A stretch of DNA of 64,000 nt from Branchiostoma floridae (GCF_000003815.2 NC_049983.1:29218802-29282801); one strand, 5' to 3'. Shown: positions 22,751 to 34,100, counted from the stretch's first letter. Notes: a model not told the origin generated them from the sequence alone. Numbers and translations are program-made.

Positions 22751-23103
22751 TGGTCGGGGCTTTGTTGAGTATTACTGGACATCAAACAGGGAGCCCCTGG
22801 TGGCCTGGGCTGACCTAGTCTGCTGGGACGTGGGGTTTATCGGCGCTCTGGCCACTCACGGGTTCCTGCCTAGCGATTCCTGGCTCACACCGATGTCAAA
22901 CCACTTTTACCCCTCCTACACCAGACCTAGCGATACCGGGCCGATCTTCTTCCTGAACACGAGTGCTCCCGTTGCGGAGGGAGGAGTTCAGCACCTGTAC
23001 GACACCGTGGAGAGGGTGTTCCGGGGAAACTGCTCCGGAACACAGTGGAGCGCGGACTGTCAACTGCACCTGATGTGTTTGGCCTGTCTGAACGAGCTTG
23101 AAC
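22630..23103 (+). CDS. SRCR3 exon, chimeric SRCR-like domain
   Basis: Phase 1-1 exon of 474 bases. The first ~120 bases equal SRCR2 (GGEFYGCVELYDD), while from about 22748 the exon follows SRCR1: SGRGFVEYYWTSNREPLVAWADLVCWDVG, then TRPSDTGPIFFLNTSAPVAE and SADCQLHLMCLACLNELE. The join inside the exon indicates gene conversion or unequal exchange. Substitutions VCWDVGF and PSDSW are private to this copy. Confidence 0.78.
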
Positions 23104-23368
23104 GTAAGTTTTCAATCAGAATATCATTTTGTCTGGTATATGTATTTGAGACAAAGTGCTAAGTGTTTCACAAAAACTGCTAACTTTTCACTTTTATCAA
23201 TAGCATTACTGTAATTAGAAAGCGATGCCCTCCTCCCCGGTCCAGTGTGACTTGTGCTGTAAATCCTACACCATCTGGGTCACTTGTATACAGATAAAGA
23301 ACTAGAGGCTTTGGCTGACGGATTGAACAAAGCACTAATGATGCGATTTACACGATTCCCCTCTACAG

Positions 23369-23620
23369 AGAAGCCGTGTGGAGATTTCCCGGACGCGTGG
23401 AACACCTCTGATGTAAAGGTAGACTGCGAATACGACTACCGTGAGACATGGGCCACACCCAGCGTGGTGGATGTTCTTGGACGCTGCAATGTTTCTTGCC
23501 TGAATGGCACAATGCTAGTGGGGCCATCTCACGCATCTGCAGAACACGTGGCTCCCATTTCCTACTATTACTGCATCGCCAACAACGCCAAATGGGGTGG
23601 TGTCGAGCCCGTCTGTATCG
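23369..23620 (+). CDS. CCP-F exon, selectin-type sushi domain
   Basis: Phase 1-1 exon of 252 bases, acceptor CTCTACAG and donor ATCG|GTAGGT. It encodes EKPCGDFPDAWNTSDVKVDC, GRCNVSCLNGTMLVGPSHAS, YYYCIANNAKW and VEPVCIG. The intron before it is only about 265 bases and has no minisatellite, unlike the introns behind SRCR1 and SRCR2. Confidence 0.85.
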
Positions 23621-23644
23621 GTAGGTGACATTTCTTTTCTGAGC

Positions 23645-23830
23645 ATATTATAATAATCTTTATTGCAAATTCATGCCCGAGGGCTAATTGCATACAAGTA
23701 AAGCAGTAGTGATATACATAATCATACTTAACAAAGAAGGAAAATGATACTCATAGATAAATTAAAAGGGAATAACGACTAATCTAAATCTATTTCTAAT
23801 AAGCTATTTGATAGGTTTGACTTCTGAGCA
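23645..23830 (-). mobile_element. LINE 3' tail
   Basis: In reverse complement the segment ends in GCCCTCGGGCATGAATTTGC followed by AATAAAGATTATTAT, the same tail as the LINE fragment at 38592-38990 and a short piece near 62500-62540. Only the tail remains. Confidence 0.7.
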
Positions 23831-23975
23831 TATTTGAGCATAATGTTTTTATATTCTTTGTTTGCTTGTGCGTTACCAACGTTTGTTTCTAAAATGTACT
23901 TTGCTGTGCACATCCCTTCATTTCGCCTTTTGTTTCGTTTTGTTATCTTCGCTACAAGGGTATGTTTTTGGTAGC

Positions 23976-24033
23976 GTTTGTGTGTGTGTGTGTGTGTGTG
24001 TGTTTATGTATGTGTGTGTGCTTGTGTGTGTGC

Positions 24034-24067
<34 letters not shown>

Positions 24068-24107
24068 TTATGTATGTGTGTGCATATGTGTGTGTGTGTG
24101 TGTGTGA

Positions 24108-24147
<40 letters not shown>

Positions 24148-24148
24148 C
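23976..24148. repeat. TG/GA microsatellite
   Basis: Interrupted (TG)n followed by (GA)n near 24123-24148. Cys/Val and Ser/Leu frames through it are artefacts of the repeat. Confidence 0.95.
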
Positions 24149-24918
24149 CTTGAAACGATCATATTTAGCGTTTTAGGAGTTCTGAACATGGTATGGTCTT
24201 AATTTTTAGTGGTAGATAGCTATTGAGGTCAAAAGTAAATGGTATAGGTTTGGGCTCTATATAGCTTGCGGCCTTTTTTAAACTGCAGGGACCTGTTTAG
24301 GAGCAAACTTTGAAGAGGAATATGTTTAGAAGGGGTTGAAAAATCTTCATTGTTTTTGGTACGTAGATAGCTTAAGTGATGCTTCACATAGTTAAATATT
24401 CATTATGCAAATCGGAATCTACTTTGTAAATTGGAATCTGATGCTGAGGGTTGGTCTGAACTGACACTGTACTCTTTTGCGTCTGTACGGTTACTTTGAA
24501 TTTCCGGTGTTATGGCTTTCCTTACCATTGGTTTAGTAATACCTAGACGTTTTCTCTTTTCGACAGTATCAGACATTTTCGTGTCGACAGTAGATAATTT
24601 TGGTTAAATTCCTCATAAATCTACCATATTGTGCGCATCACTTTTGGCCGGAGCACCCTTGGCCTTGCCCCTATGATTCACTAACATTGAGGAGATGAAG
24701 AAACAAACTCGGCTGATCTTAACGCTAGAGGAATATCGTTCATTCTCATACACAATCTTTTAAGAAGTACTTACTGGAAGAGACGGCCGCTAGACTTGGG
24801 GGTGTGCAGCCTTGAATTGAGACTCCAAGTCAACTTAGGTGTGTCCTCCCAATAATTCCCAACAGATGATAATTGGAAATGCTTCGTTAATAACCTATAC
24901 TCTCGTCTTTGATCCCAG
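24149..24918. other. intron, no gene seen
   Basis: No exon or delimitable repeat recognised between the microsatellite and the SRCR4 acceptor. Confidence 0.5.
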
Positions 24919-25383
24919 GTGGGTTCGACAACTCGGTAGTAACAGAGAGCGCGGCGAACCGAGTCCGGCTGGTGGGGGGAGACTTCTACGGCTGCGTGGA
25001 GCTGTACGATGACGTCACACAGCAGTGGGGGCCTGTGGTCGGGTTTGAGTACATGTCACCCGGGCCGTGGGACTACAGGATGGCCTGGGCCGACCTAGCC
25101 TGCAGGGACGTCGGGTTTACGGGGGGTTTGGACACTCACGCATTCCCCAAAGGCGAAACGTGGTTACGGTCGATATCAGACCAGTTTTACACCTCCTACT
25201 CCAGACCTAGCGAGACCGGTCCGAACTTCTTCCTGAACACGAGTTCTGTCGTGTCCGCGGGAGGAGTTCAGCACCTGTACGACACCGTGGGGAGGGTGGT
25301 CCGGGGGGACTGTACGGCGACAGAGAGCAGCCAGGACTGTGATCGGTACCTGATGTGCTTGGCATGTCAGGGGCAGCCAGAAA
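24919..25383 (+). CDS. SRCR4 exon, SRCR-like domain
   Basis: Phase 1-1 exon of 465 bases, acceptor GATCCCAG, donor GAAA|GTAAGT. Encodes GFDNSVVTESAANRVRLVGG, DFYGCVELYDDVTQQWGPVV, MAWADLACRDVGFTGGLDTH and SSQDCDRYLMCLAC. It is the most divergent of the four SRCR-like exons in the middle (EYMSPGPWDYR, AFPKGETWLRS) while the first ~45 residues of the domain remain nearly constant, a pattern consistent with homogenisation of the exon's 5' half. A minisatellite array follows. Confidence 0.78.
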
Positions 25384-25616
25384 GTAAGTCTTTGGTCCGA
25401 ATGTCATTGTGTCGAGTTTAACAATTACAGTTAAGTTTGCACTTACACTAATAAATTAACTGTAACAAGAAGCAGATATCCTCGTTTCCAGTCCAGGGTG
25501 ACTGTAACCTCGACACTATTTGGGTCGTTTTCGCTGTGATAATCTTGCTCCCCGGGACTCGCCAGTAAGCACTTGTGCATTTGCCAAAGCGAGCACGGAC
25601 TTGTATGTGAGAAACT

Positions 25617-26170
25617 GGGTGGGTTGGAGACGGGGTCCACTGCCAGGGTGAGTACGGAGATGTGTGCGAAACTGGGTGGGTTGGAGACGGGGTCCACTGC
25701 CAGGGTGAGTACGGAGATGTGTGCGAAACTGGGTGGGTTGGAGACGGGGTCCACTGCCAGGGTGAGTACGGAGATGTGTGCGAACCTGGGTGGGTTGGAG
25801 ACGGGGTCCACTGCCAGGGTGAGTACGGAGATGTGTGTGCGAACCTGGGTGGGTTGGAGACGGGGTCCACTGCCAGGGTGAGTAAGGAGATGTGTGTGCG
25901 AACCTGGGTGGGTTGGAGACGGGGTCCACTGCCAGGGTGAGTACGGAGATGTGTGTGCGAACCTGGGTGGGTTGGAGACGGGGTCCACTGCCAGGGTGAG
26001 TACGGAGATGTGTGTGCGAACCTGGGTGGGTTGGAGACGGGATCAACTGCCAGGGTGAGTACGGAGATGTGTGTGCGAACCTGGGTGGGTTAGAGATGGG
26101 GTCCACTGCCAGGGTGAGTACGGAGATGTGTGCGAACCTGGGTGGGTTGGAGACGGTGTCCCTACCAGGG
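25617..26170 (+). repeat. 59-bp minisatellite, array 3 (~9.4 units)
   Basis: Same EGF-end plus donor unit as arrays 1 and 2, with several 57-base units lacking one TG. A lone degenerate unit remains at about 26487-26575. Confidence 0.92.
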
Positions 26171-26239
26171 TGAGTTCGGACGCCAGTTTTAGGGGTTCAC
26201 AATATGATATTGTTTGCTAAATGATGTAAGTTAAAAGCA

Positions 26240-27248
26240 AAAGAACGAAGATTGCCATCTCAGTTGGATCGGAAATCTTGAATTTTCTCAAATACGTTTG
26301 GACATATAACTGCAAAACCTAATGAAAATAGACTTATAACTTTCACACGAATGTGTTTGAAAAATATTATAAATAAAACAAAATTTGAGTGAACCTAATT
26401 ACGCCGTTGCTTAAGATATGGTCCGTCATCCTTGATTTTGACCCATGACGACATCAAATCAGCATAACTTATGAATATTTTGTTGGTTGGTTGGAGACGA
26501 GGTTCACGGCCAGGGTAAGTACGGAGATGTGTGCACGAACCCGATTAGGTTGGAGGTGGTGTGTATACTGAAATGTGGAGTACAAGCTTTCAGGAAAATC
26601 TGTTATATGTCGAATCGTTACAAGCAGAAACCCGTGGTAGATTTTATGTGAGTAAGGTTTGGACTTCACAAGTCGCTTTTGATAGTTACATTCATTATGT
26701 TTAACTTTGTGGAAATATATTGTTTTGTGCCATTCTTTTCTTCTTCTCAAAACAAGTAAAAGTCAATGACCTGGAACAGCCGGCTGTCTCTTACTGGCAC
26801 AGTAGCAAGCTACCTTTGGTGTTTGATTACATTATATAGCAAGTGACAGGACAGAGTTGGTGCAGCTGGTCACCGTGGTTATGGATGAGCTTGTGTAAGA
26901 ATAAACAGGGCAATAGTTTGTTATGCTAGGCCATGCAAATGTTATATTATGTATTTGCTCATAAAGATTAATTTCTAGATGTCTAGTTGTTGAGTCTTTA
27001 TGTTTCACTCTCGGGACTTTGGTAAAGTTAGTGCCCTACTGTTGACACAAAATGAAGGAATACGGTTATTTGAAGTGACCGAAAAGACGTTCTTGACTGC
27101 AAGTGGAATCAATAGATCTGCTTTGTTTCTATGAACGGGCTCGTAGGTGGCTGCGTATCATTTCTGTTGATTGTTCCTTTAGATCTCATTAACTGTCGCG
27201 AACCACAGCTCAGTTCTGTAGTAACCACATTGCCCACCCCCCTCCCAG
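26240..27248. other. intron, dispersed-repeat remnants
   Basis: 26270-26480 resembles 15350-15480 (CCTTGATTTTGACC, GACATCAAATCAGCATAA), an uncharacterised dispersed repeat. No exon found before EGF1. Confidence 0.45.
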
Positions 27249-27365
27249 ATTTTGACGAGTGCACGATCGTGTCCTGCGGGGTCCATCAGCGCTGCGTCAA
27301 CACGCCCGGAAGTCACGTGTGCGAGTGCATGCCGGGATACATGGAGGTGGATGGGGGCTGCCAAG
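27249..27365 (+). CDS. EGF1 exon, calcium-binding EGF-like domain
   Basis: Phase 1-1 exon of 117 bases between CCCCTCCCAG and CAAG|GTAAGA. The translation DFDECTIVSCGVHQRCVNTP, then GSHVCECMPGYMEVDGGCQG, has six cysteines and the D-x-D-E-C start of calcium-binding EGF domains. It precedes the SEA domain, an order known from mucin-like membrane proteins. Confidence 0.9.
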
Positions 27366-27539
27366 GTAAGATGAACGGTAGACTGAAGCGTTTGTTTGTG
27401 AAGTGTTTGTTGTTGCAAATTTTGTTAAAGACGAGTATAGAAATTCCGGATGCTGCTGCCACACCCTGTTCATGACAACGTGGAAATATCGACCAAATCC
27501 TCTGATGCCATATGACATTGTTCAATGTTGTTTTTTCAG

Positions 27540-27652
27540 CTGTGCATACCTTTCAGTCCACCTTCCGCCTGCAGGCCGGAAACCTCTCCGAGTTGCTGTT
27601 AGATTATTCGCTCGAAGGAAACAGTGACCTTGTCGGCGAGGTCACCAGCACG
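27540..27652 (+). CDS. SEA domain exon 1
   Basis: Exon of 113 bases, phase 1 to phase 0, between TTTTTTCAG and ACG|GTAAGC. It encodes VHTFQSTFRLQAGNLSELLL, then DYSLEGNSDLVGEV, the first strand and helix of a SEA domain. It joins in frame to the exon at 27745. Confidence 0.82.
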
Positions 27653-27744
27653 GTAAGCGATGATGTCATGCATCGATTTCCATTTATACACTCTTCATTT
27701 TCAGAGAGTGTGCTCGTTTTAATGAATGTTTATCGTCCCCTCAG

Positions 27745-27961
27745 ATGGAGTCCCTGTACCACCAGACGAGTCTGGCCGAAGACTTTGTCGGCATCAACAT
27801 CACCGACATCCGGCCCGGCAGCGTCCTCGTGGATCACGTCATCAACATCCGGGCGTCCGCAGACTTCTCTCCTGCGATGGCGTCAGAGGAACTGAAGGTC
27901 CTTGTGAAGGAAGCCAACGGAACGGCTCTGGGCATCGATGCGGATCAGATCGCCATTACTG
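27745..27961 (+). CDS. SEA domain exon 2
   Basis: Exon of 217 bases, phase 0 to phase 1, between CCCTCAG and ACTG|GTAAAT. It encodes MESLYHQTSLAEDFVGINIT, then DIRPGSVLVDHVINIR, with GSVLV at the place of the GSVVV autoproteolysis site of SEA domains, followed by the last helix and strand (ASEELKVLVKEANGTALGID). If cleaved, the protein would be a two-chain, mucin-like surface molecule; that is inferred from the motif only. Confidence 0.85.
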
Positions 27962-28850
27962 GTAAATACATCACCGATTGCTACGGCCAGGGGGCAGCAA
28001 GGACCCTCCATTCAGGCCCCCTTCAAACTCAGAATATATACTTTTTAGTCGTGTCCTCTTGCAGATTAGTTGCGCTCTATCAGCGATCCAACCTCTCTTA
28101 GTTCGATCAGGCATCGGCTCGGAAATTGCTTCTCTTGCTTCTCTATGCGTGCTTGCCCTGTGTAGGATCCATCAGACCACTAGGTATGAATCATTTAACA
28201 GCGTCTTTCTGGACTTAACGTGTGCCTTACGATAGGAGAACACAGTTTTGGACCTATGGAAATTTCTATAGTTAAGGGTCACAGGGTGACTGGCTTCGAC
28301 GCGGAAAAAATAGTAGGGTGTACTTTAGGGATACAAAAACCAATGTGTTTGAGTTGAGGGTATAGGACACAAAATAAAGAAGAAAAATCCTGTCTGCGTG
28401 TCGCCTTTGAAACGCCCAGTTTGAAACGCCGCTCCGCAGAGGTGAAATAACTGCAGCCGGCTCACACTATAAAGGCAGGTTTGTAATGGGCGCATCAATT
28501 TTCATACACAAACTAGAAAACCTTCAGTCGAAATCACACAGTCTCAGAGTCGACACCTTCCTTAACCACACAACACAGATTATATATGACTGCCCCTCAA
28601 ATAAGGCTTTCTACTCAGCCTTCAACACTTTTATCGGTACTACTTTATGTACCCGCGTCATAGCACGCCTGGGAAGGCTGCTGCATAGCACGAGGTAGAC
28701 ACTTAACACCCAAGCTTCTATACTCTAACGGTATTTTAGCGGCATGCCTGTAACGAATACAAATACAATTCAATCTTTACAACTGGATGAAAATGGAGGT
28801 TTACTTTCGGACGTGTCGAGTAATATTTCGAGTCATCTTCAGCGTCACTA
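27962..28850. other. intron, no gene seen
   Basis: No splice-flanked coding segment with a recognisable domain was found. Confidence 0.5.
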
Positions 28851-29202
28851 GAAAGTAACATATTTTACCCCCACCCTCCGAGACTATGGCGAGTGCGGGG
28901 AAGACCAACTGCTCCCCACATGCCTCCTGTTGTATCCAATATGTAACACAATCCAAGACGTGCTTCGACGCACATTCTTGATATCCGGAACATGTACCTA
29001 ACCGGTAACATGTTTCACCCCCTCCCAGATGACGAGTGCTCGGAGTCGGAGAAGACCGACTAGTACTGTTCCCAGCACGCCGCCTGTTGTATCCAATATG
29101 TGCTGCTATCCAAGACGTGCTTCGAAGCACATCCTGGATATAAGCACATCCTGGATATCCAGAACACGTACCTTACCTGTAACATGTTTCCCCCTCCCCC
29201 AG
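28851..29202 (+). repeat. two decayed tandem copies of the EGF2 acceptor edge
   Basis: Copies near 28860-28935 and 29010-29098 repeat the pyrimidine tract, AG and first ~60 bases of the EGF2 exon (GACGAGTGCTCGGAGTCGG in the second). The second has a TAG where the real exon has TGC; the first has small deletions. Spacing is about 150-175 bases. Confidence 0.85.
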
Positions 29203-29358
29203 ACTATGACGAGTGCTCGGAGCCGGAGAAGACCGACTGCTCCCCGCACGCCGCCTGTCTCAACACCGTCGGCTCCTTCTCATGCAGCTGCATCATGGGA
29301 TACCAGGACAAGTCCCCGGATGTAATCTCGCGCCCGGGAAGGATTTGTGAACCAGCCG
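29203..29358 (+). CDS. EGF2 exon, calcium-binding EGF-like domain
   Basis: Phase 1-1 exon of 156 bases between CCCCCTCCCCCAG and GCCG|GTACGC. It encodes DYDECSEPEKTDCSPHAACL, NTVGSFSCSCIMGYQDKSPD and a final GRICEPAG: six cysteines and the calcium-binding DYDEC start. It is the last certain exon of the gene. A degenerate EGF-like piece follows at 29715-29808. Confidence 0.88.
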
Positions 29359-29714
29359 GTACGCGAGCCAAGCCTCGTCATGATTTATTCAAATACACAA
29401 TGTATAATATACATAAGAAACTAGAGTTCCACAACCCAATAGCTTCTTCAAATGATACTATCCTTTTCATTGTTTGTGAAAACAAGGTCCACATTTGCAC
29501 CATTTGCATAAGTTCTCTCAATTGATCATTTGCATAAATTTATTAGTTCATTTGCATAAATTATCTTGGTTGCTCATCTTCCCTAGCCTAAGATTCATTG
29601 CAGATCCGGATAAGGTAAGGTGTTGAACTTGTATCATTGCGCTGGTACACACTGGCGATTGGTCTGGTTTTCTGATCATCTAACGTTCAATGTATGAAAG
29701 CTTTATCTTAGCAA

Positions 29715-29808
29715 AGCAGGCTTGCTCGGAGTCGGAGAACACCGACTGCTCCTGTCTCAACAACATCGTCTCCTTCTCCTGTGGCTGCATCATGGGATGC
29801 AAGTCTTA
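29715..29808 (+). pseudogene. degenerate EGF2-like exon copy
   Basis: Encodes ACSESENTDCSCLNNIVSFS, then CGCIMGCKSY, closely related to EGF2 but lacking the DYDE start and part of the loop (HAAC). No good donor follows. Probably a decayed duplicate rather than a working exon. Confidence 0.6.
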
Positions 29809-29948
29809 CAGGTTAGTGTTTGGCTTCAGAGGTTTGTCGTTGGCTTCCACATTATGTCGTTGCCAATTCCTGTTCTGTGTTTAATTTTTGCCACAGACCA
29901 AAACCCACTACCTGGAAATTAACTTTTTGTTCCTTTCCTTTCACAGCA

Positions 29949-30049
29949 GAACCAGTAACGCTCGGGGCCGCCCGAGCCGTATTTTCCGTTCCAGGACCTG
30001 CCACCGGATCGCCTGTGTCACCAGCTTCTCCGCAGGGTGCCACCTGAGT
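29949..30049 (+). CDS. possible terminal exon, weak
   Basis: After CTTTCACAG a phase-1-compatible frame gives AEPVTLGAARAVFSVPGPAT and stops at about 30047. It has no known domain and overlaps LINE-derived sequence on its right, so it may be spurious. I see no transmembrane segment here. Confidence 0.2.
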
Positions 30050-30300
30050 GTCTCCCGTCGTCGACGCATCATGGTCTGCCAACAAGACGCCAAAGAGGGC
30101 GCCACGGACAACGCAGTCATCCCAAGGAGTGCGGCCGAGGGGTCGCCCCGCCGAGCATGGATCAACGATGCGAAGGACTGAACAGGAAGGACGTCAGCCC
30201 AGCTGACTAGACTGGCCGACGACCGCCAGAAGTGGAAAACCCTTGTGGACAGCCAGACTGCCCCTACGGCCACCAGCTACGGGACTGGGTGAGACTGAGA
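30050..30300 (+). mobile_element. LINE polymerase C-terminal remnant
   Basis: WINDAKD followed, after a stop in the same frame, by LTRLADDRQKWKTLVDSQTA resembles the conserved end of non-LTR retrotransposon ORF2 proteins (W-I-D-x-K-x-D-L ... A-x-D-R-x-x-W-K). Upstream pieces in two frames fit the preceding region. Frameshifts and stops make it dead. Confidence 0.6.
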
Positions 30301-30581
30301 GAGTCATCTTCAAAACGATGTGAACTTCTTACATTCAGATGTAACTGGACCGGAAATGGACTGTCGAAATAACTTAGCAATTATAATTTTAGTTTATGTG
30401 TATTGATTGTTAGGTAGACTTGTTTTTAAACTGACGTATACACAAAGTTTCATTGCAATATATTTTGTTTTGATGTTGTGGGACATCAAACTGAACAGTA
30501 TACGTAATTATAATAATGTATGTATGTAATAGCTTCGTCTTGCTATCGAAATGGATGTTTGAAAGGCGTGATATACTATAT

Positions 30582-31130
30582 ATCTACGCGGTTGAGTAAA
30601 AAAAAAGTGTTGCAGACGATTCTAAAACAGGCTAATTTTAATAGGATGAGTTAAAATTCGGCACAAAGGTAAAGGCACATGTCCTCTTGAGATTGAAATA
30701 AATGAGTGACTGAGTTGATTTCAAGATAACCACACCGTTGGACGCCTGTCGGGAGAAATGAGCAGAACAATAGAGCTAACTTAACGTGTAATTAAGAATT
30801 TCCCTGACTCACTTGTAGCTACTATAGGAGACTGAGAATGCACATGTATCAATCTGAATTTCTCTGTAAGCTACATGCTTATCTTGAATTAGGAAATCCA
30901 ATTAGTTTTATGTTTATTTTTTATCTAACTCCCTACAGTAACTGTAAGTGGGTCAGATCTAGAAGAACGTATCGTCTGAAAAAGTTCCAAAGGTATGGTC
31001 ATGTTGAAATCAAGTCAGTCACTATACAATAATCAACATAACAAGTTTAAATATTCTAATCTCAAGGATCTATACGTTTGTACCTTTGTGCCCCGTTTTG
31101 CATTGCTTTTTCACTCACAATCGTCGTGTT
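30582..31130. mobile_element. diverged copy of the mariner-type MITE found at 49982-50916
   Basis: Long blocks such as CACAAAGGTA, CTCTTGAGATTGA, GTGACTGAGTTGA, TGCACATGTATCAA and the inverted GTACCTTTGTGCC at the right match the other copy. The terminal repeats are degenerate, so the outer ends are approximate. Confidence 0.7.
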
Positions 31131-34100
31131 TTCGTCATTAAGTGTGTGGCGCACAGTCAGACCACTTCGTGTTCTCGGCTTTTGACATGACCGCGAATCG
31201 GAGGCACACTTGACGAGGTTGTGCTATGCATGGTCCACTCAGAGCATGAGTTGATCTTCGTCCTTTTCCCGTTTTACGGAATCGTTACAGTTAGAATAAT
31301 GTTAAGACTTGGTAGACATGTCCATGCGAGGATTGGTAAGTTTTTTGCATCGGGCATGTTTTGAGTCGATACTCTTCTCAGCGACCACCTGACAGTGTCC
31401 AAATCGACCGCTTTTTTCCGGTCCCCCTGGTGGTCGTCTTGGACAGGTTTGACTGTATACACGTTTTGTTTCTTTGCACATCATAGCCAGACTTCCATTT
31501 GTCTGCAGTGTGTCCATCTCTCGCGCCTGGTGAGGATTTCAGTAACTAATCTCCAAGGATATCANNNNNNNNNNNNNNNNNNNNNNNNNNNNNNNNNNNN
31601 NNNNNNNNNNNNNNNNNNNNNNNNNNNNNNNNNNNNNNNNNNNNNNNNNNNNNNNNNNNNNNNNNNNNNNNNNNNNNNNNNNNNNNNNNNNNNNNNNNNN
31701 NNNNNNNNNNNNNNNNNNNNNNNNNNNNNNNNNNNNNNNNNNNNNNNNNNNNNNNNNNNNNNNNNNNNNNNNNNNNNNNNNNNNNNNNNNNNNNNNNNNN
31801 NNNNNNNNNNNNNNNNNNNNNNNNNNNNNNNNNNNNNNNNNNNNNNNNNNNNGCCACGGCGTGGCAAATAGTCCTCCTCTGCCGGCTTACTCCTTCCCCA
31901 ACTTATGTTACTTTCTTATGCCACAGAGGAATCTACTTGGAGATTAGCAGTTCAGGTGTTCGGGCAGGTGTTTGGGCAGGTGATTCACGAGTTTCATCCG
32001 TGTTCTTTGTTGGCTCCATGGAATTTGCGCATGTCCCAAGATTTGTGTTGTTAGTCTGACTTGTGCGACGCACACTCTACAGCTACATTCATGTGTATTG
32101 TTATATTGTTCAACATTGTATGACCACACTTATTACTTGACTTGACCGAGAGAACTTTATTGCACGACATTTGCACATGGTACAATGTATTGCAACGACT
32201 ATTGCACAAAGTACAAAATAGGTGTATAGAATAAGACTTAACATCCTAATTAACATAACAACTTATTACCTAAGAATAATATATCCACATCATAATCATC
32301 AGATCGTACTCAAACAGCGAGTTGAAGCATGTAAAAAGTTTTATATCCGCAAAGTACCACAGATGAGTAAACACCTGCAGTAGGACTGAGCAATGGAAAC
32401 ATGTGCCTCTCCCTTTGTAATTTCTATTTGGCATCCTTTTGGCGTTCCCGAAGTGGGGTTGGGTAGCCGACTCGCAATATTTTGGGTACTTCTGGCGTTA
32501 ACACTCATTACGCTCGCTACAAGAGGTGACACATTGTAATTAGATCATATAGGGAAGTTAATTTGAATGTGTCAGTACCAGCCATTGGTAGTCTAGTTGG
32601 TGAAAGCAGGTTATATTAACTTGTTAGGGGCGCAAGGTTCAAACAAGACGCATCCAGGCATCCGGGGTTATTAGTGCACAAGCTGTGTTAGATCTCCGAT
32701 AGTGGACAATGTTGTTTCACCCATAATTAGACTTCCGTAATAAGGCCATAACTATAACCTGATGAAGACCTGGAAGTATAGTACAGTAGAGACANNNNNN
32801 NNNNNNNNNNNNNNNNNNNNNNNNNNNNNNNNNNNNNNNNNNNNNNNNNNNNNNNNNNNNNNNNNNNNNNNNNNNNNNNNNNNNNNNNNNNNNNCCAGCT
32901 AAACCGCACCGGTTTAGGATTTTAGTACTCCGTGCAGTTAACATAAGTGTGCGTTAATCCGGTGTGCGAATTAACTGGCTTTTACTGTATAAGAAAATGT
33001 ATGTGACTACATCAATACATCTGTGACAGTGAGTTGACAGATGCAACAACAAAGCACGCATTAAGCTAACGATCATGTGATACATTGTAGCTTTGATCTT
33101 CCTTTTTAGATGTTGCAATATCATCATCATCATCATCATCTGCATATGCTGTAATAAAGGGATAGGCAATCAAACAGAATGAAGTATCGACGACGACATC
33201 TTTAGCTTCGTTGCTTTTTTTAATTCTACAAAAACACAAAGAAGCATAAAAACAAGGGAATATCAACAAGAATAAAATGTACAACCAAATAACTCGTAAG
33301 TCTCGTGTTTGTGTGCTGTATTTCAAAGAAGATTAGCTGATTACATATATTGCATGTTAGCTTATGGACTTAAGTATATAGCATTCATGTATGCTATTTT
33401 GGAAACACCATCAATATTGTATAATCAACATTATGTCATACCTGTGACGCGAAAACGTTCGACACGGGTGTTCCGGACCGTGTGATAACTTCCATATCAT
33501 ACAGGTTCTAAGTTGTATCCACACAGGCTTCCTTCGAGTAAATCGAACTATTTCGAACGGGCCGAATACGGCACGGTTGAAGATTGGAATACCGGATTCG
33601 GCCGATCGGACGTTAGAACTGCTGTTGTTACCATCTTTTGTTCGAGGACACAACATTTTCTCAACTTCTGGTGCATTTCGCATCAAAATATGTGTCTTCT
33701 CAGGTGGGTATGACAAACGGTGTATTCTATATACAAAGGTGAACACAGTGATGGGCCCTACAGAAATGTGTTGCTGATTCCGATTTGTTTCGTGACAGCA
33801 CCTGACGTGTAATGTTGTTACCACAGACAAAAAGTGTTAAAAAATATGTTTGCGACACTTTCCGTTCCTCAGAATTGTCTCAAAGGAAGCAGAGATGCTT
33901 TAAATGAAGGCTTGGTCAGACTCCACGGTAAATGACAAAAGAAACATCACTTCAAATGTAATCATCTTGATATTGCGCTTTTTAAAATAATATAACAAAC
34001 ATGAAATATTTTCCCGACTGTCGCCCACTGGGGCGCAGGAACGTGAATCTCTGTTGAATTGATAACAAGTTAGAAGCGCAGAAAGTGAGCTTAAATTCCG

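Larger units (their letters stand above)
4221..29358 (+). other. composite CCP/SRCR/EGF/SEA receptor-like gene, exon cluster
   Basis: Fourteen exons on the same strand share compatible phases (all boundaries phase 1 except the SEA-SEA junction, phase 0). The order is CCP-A, CCP-B, CCP-C, SRCR1, CCP-D, SRCR2, CCP-E, SRCR3, CCP-F, SRCR4, EGF1, SEA (two exons), EGF2. Such an order is expected of a secreted or membrane-bound recognition protein; amphioxus is known for expanded SRCR and CCP gene repertoires. No signal-peptide exon or clear transmembrane exon is seen, so both ends are missing or unrecognised. Joining CCP-A and CCP-B to the rest across an 8 kb intron is inference from strand and phase; two neighbouring genes are possible. 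Confidence 0.7.

Noticed and set aside
23862-24202. Cys/Val-rich frames
   Set aside because: Translation of the TG microsatellite.
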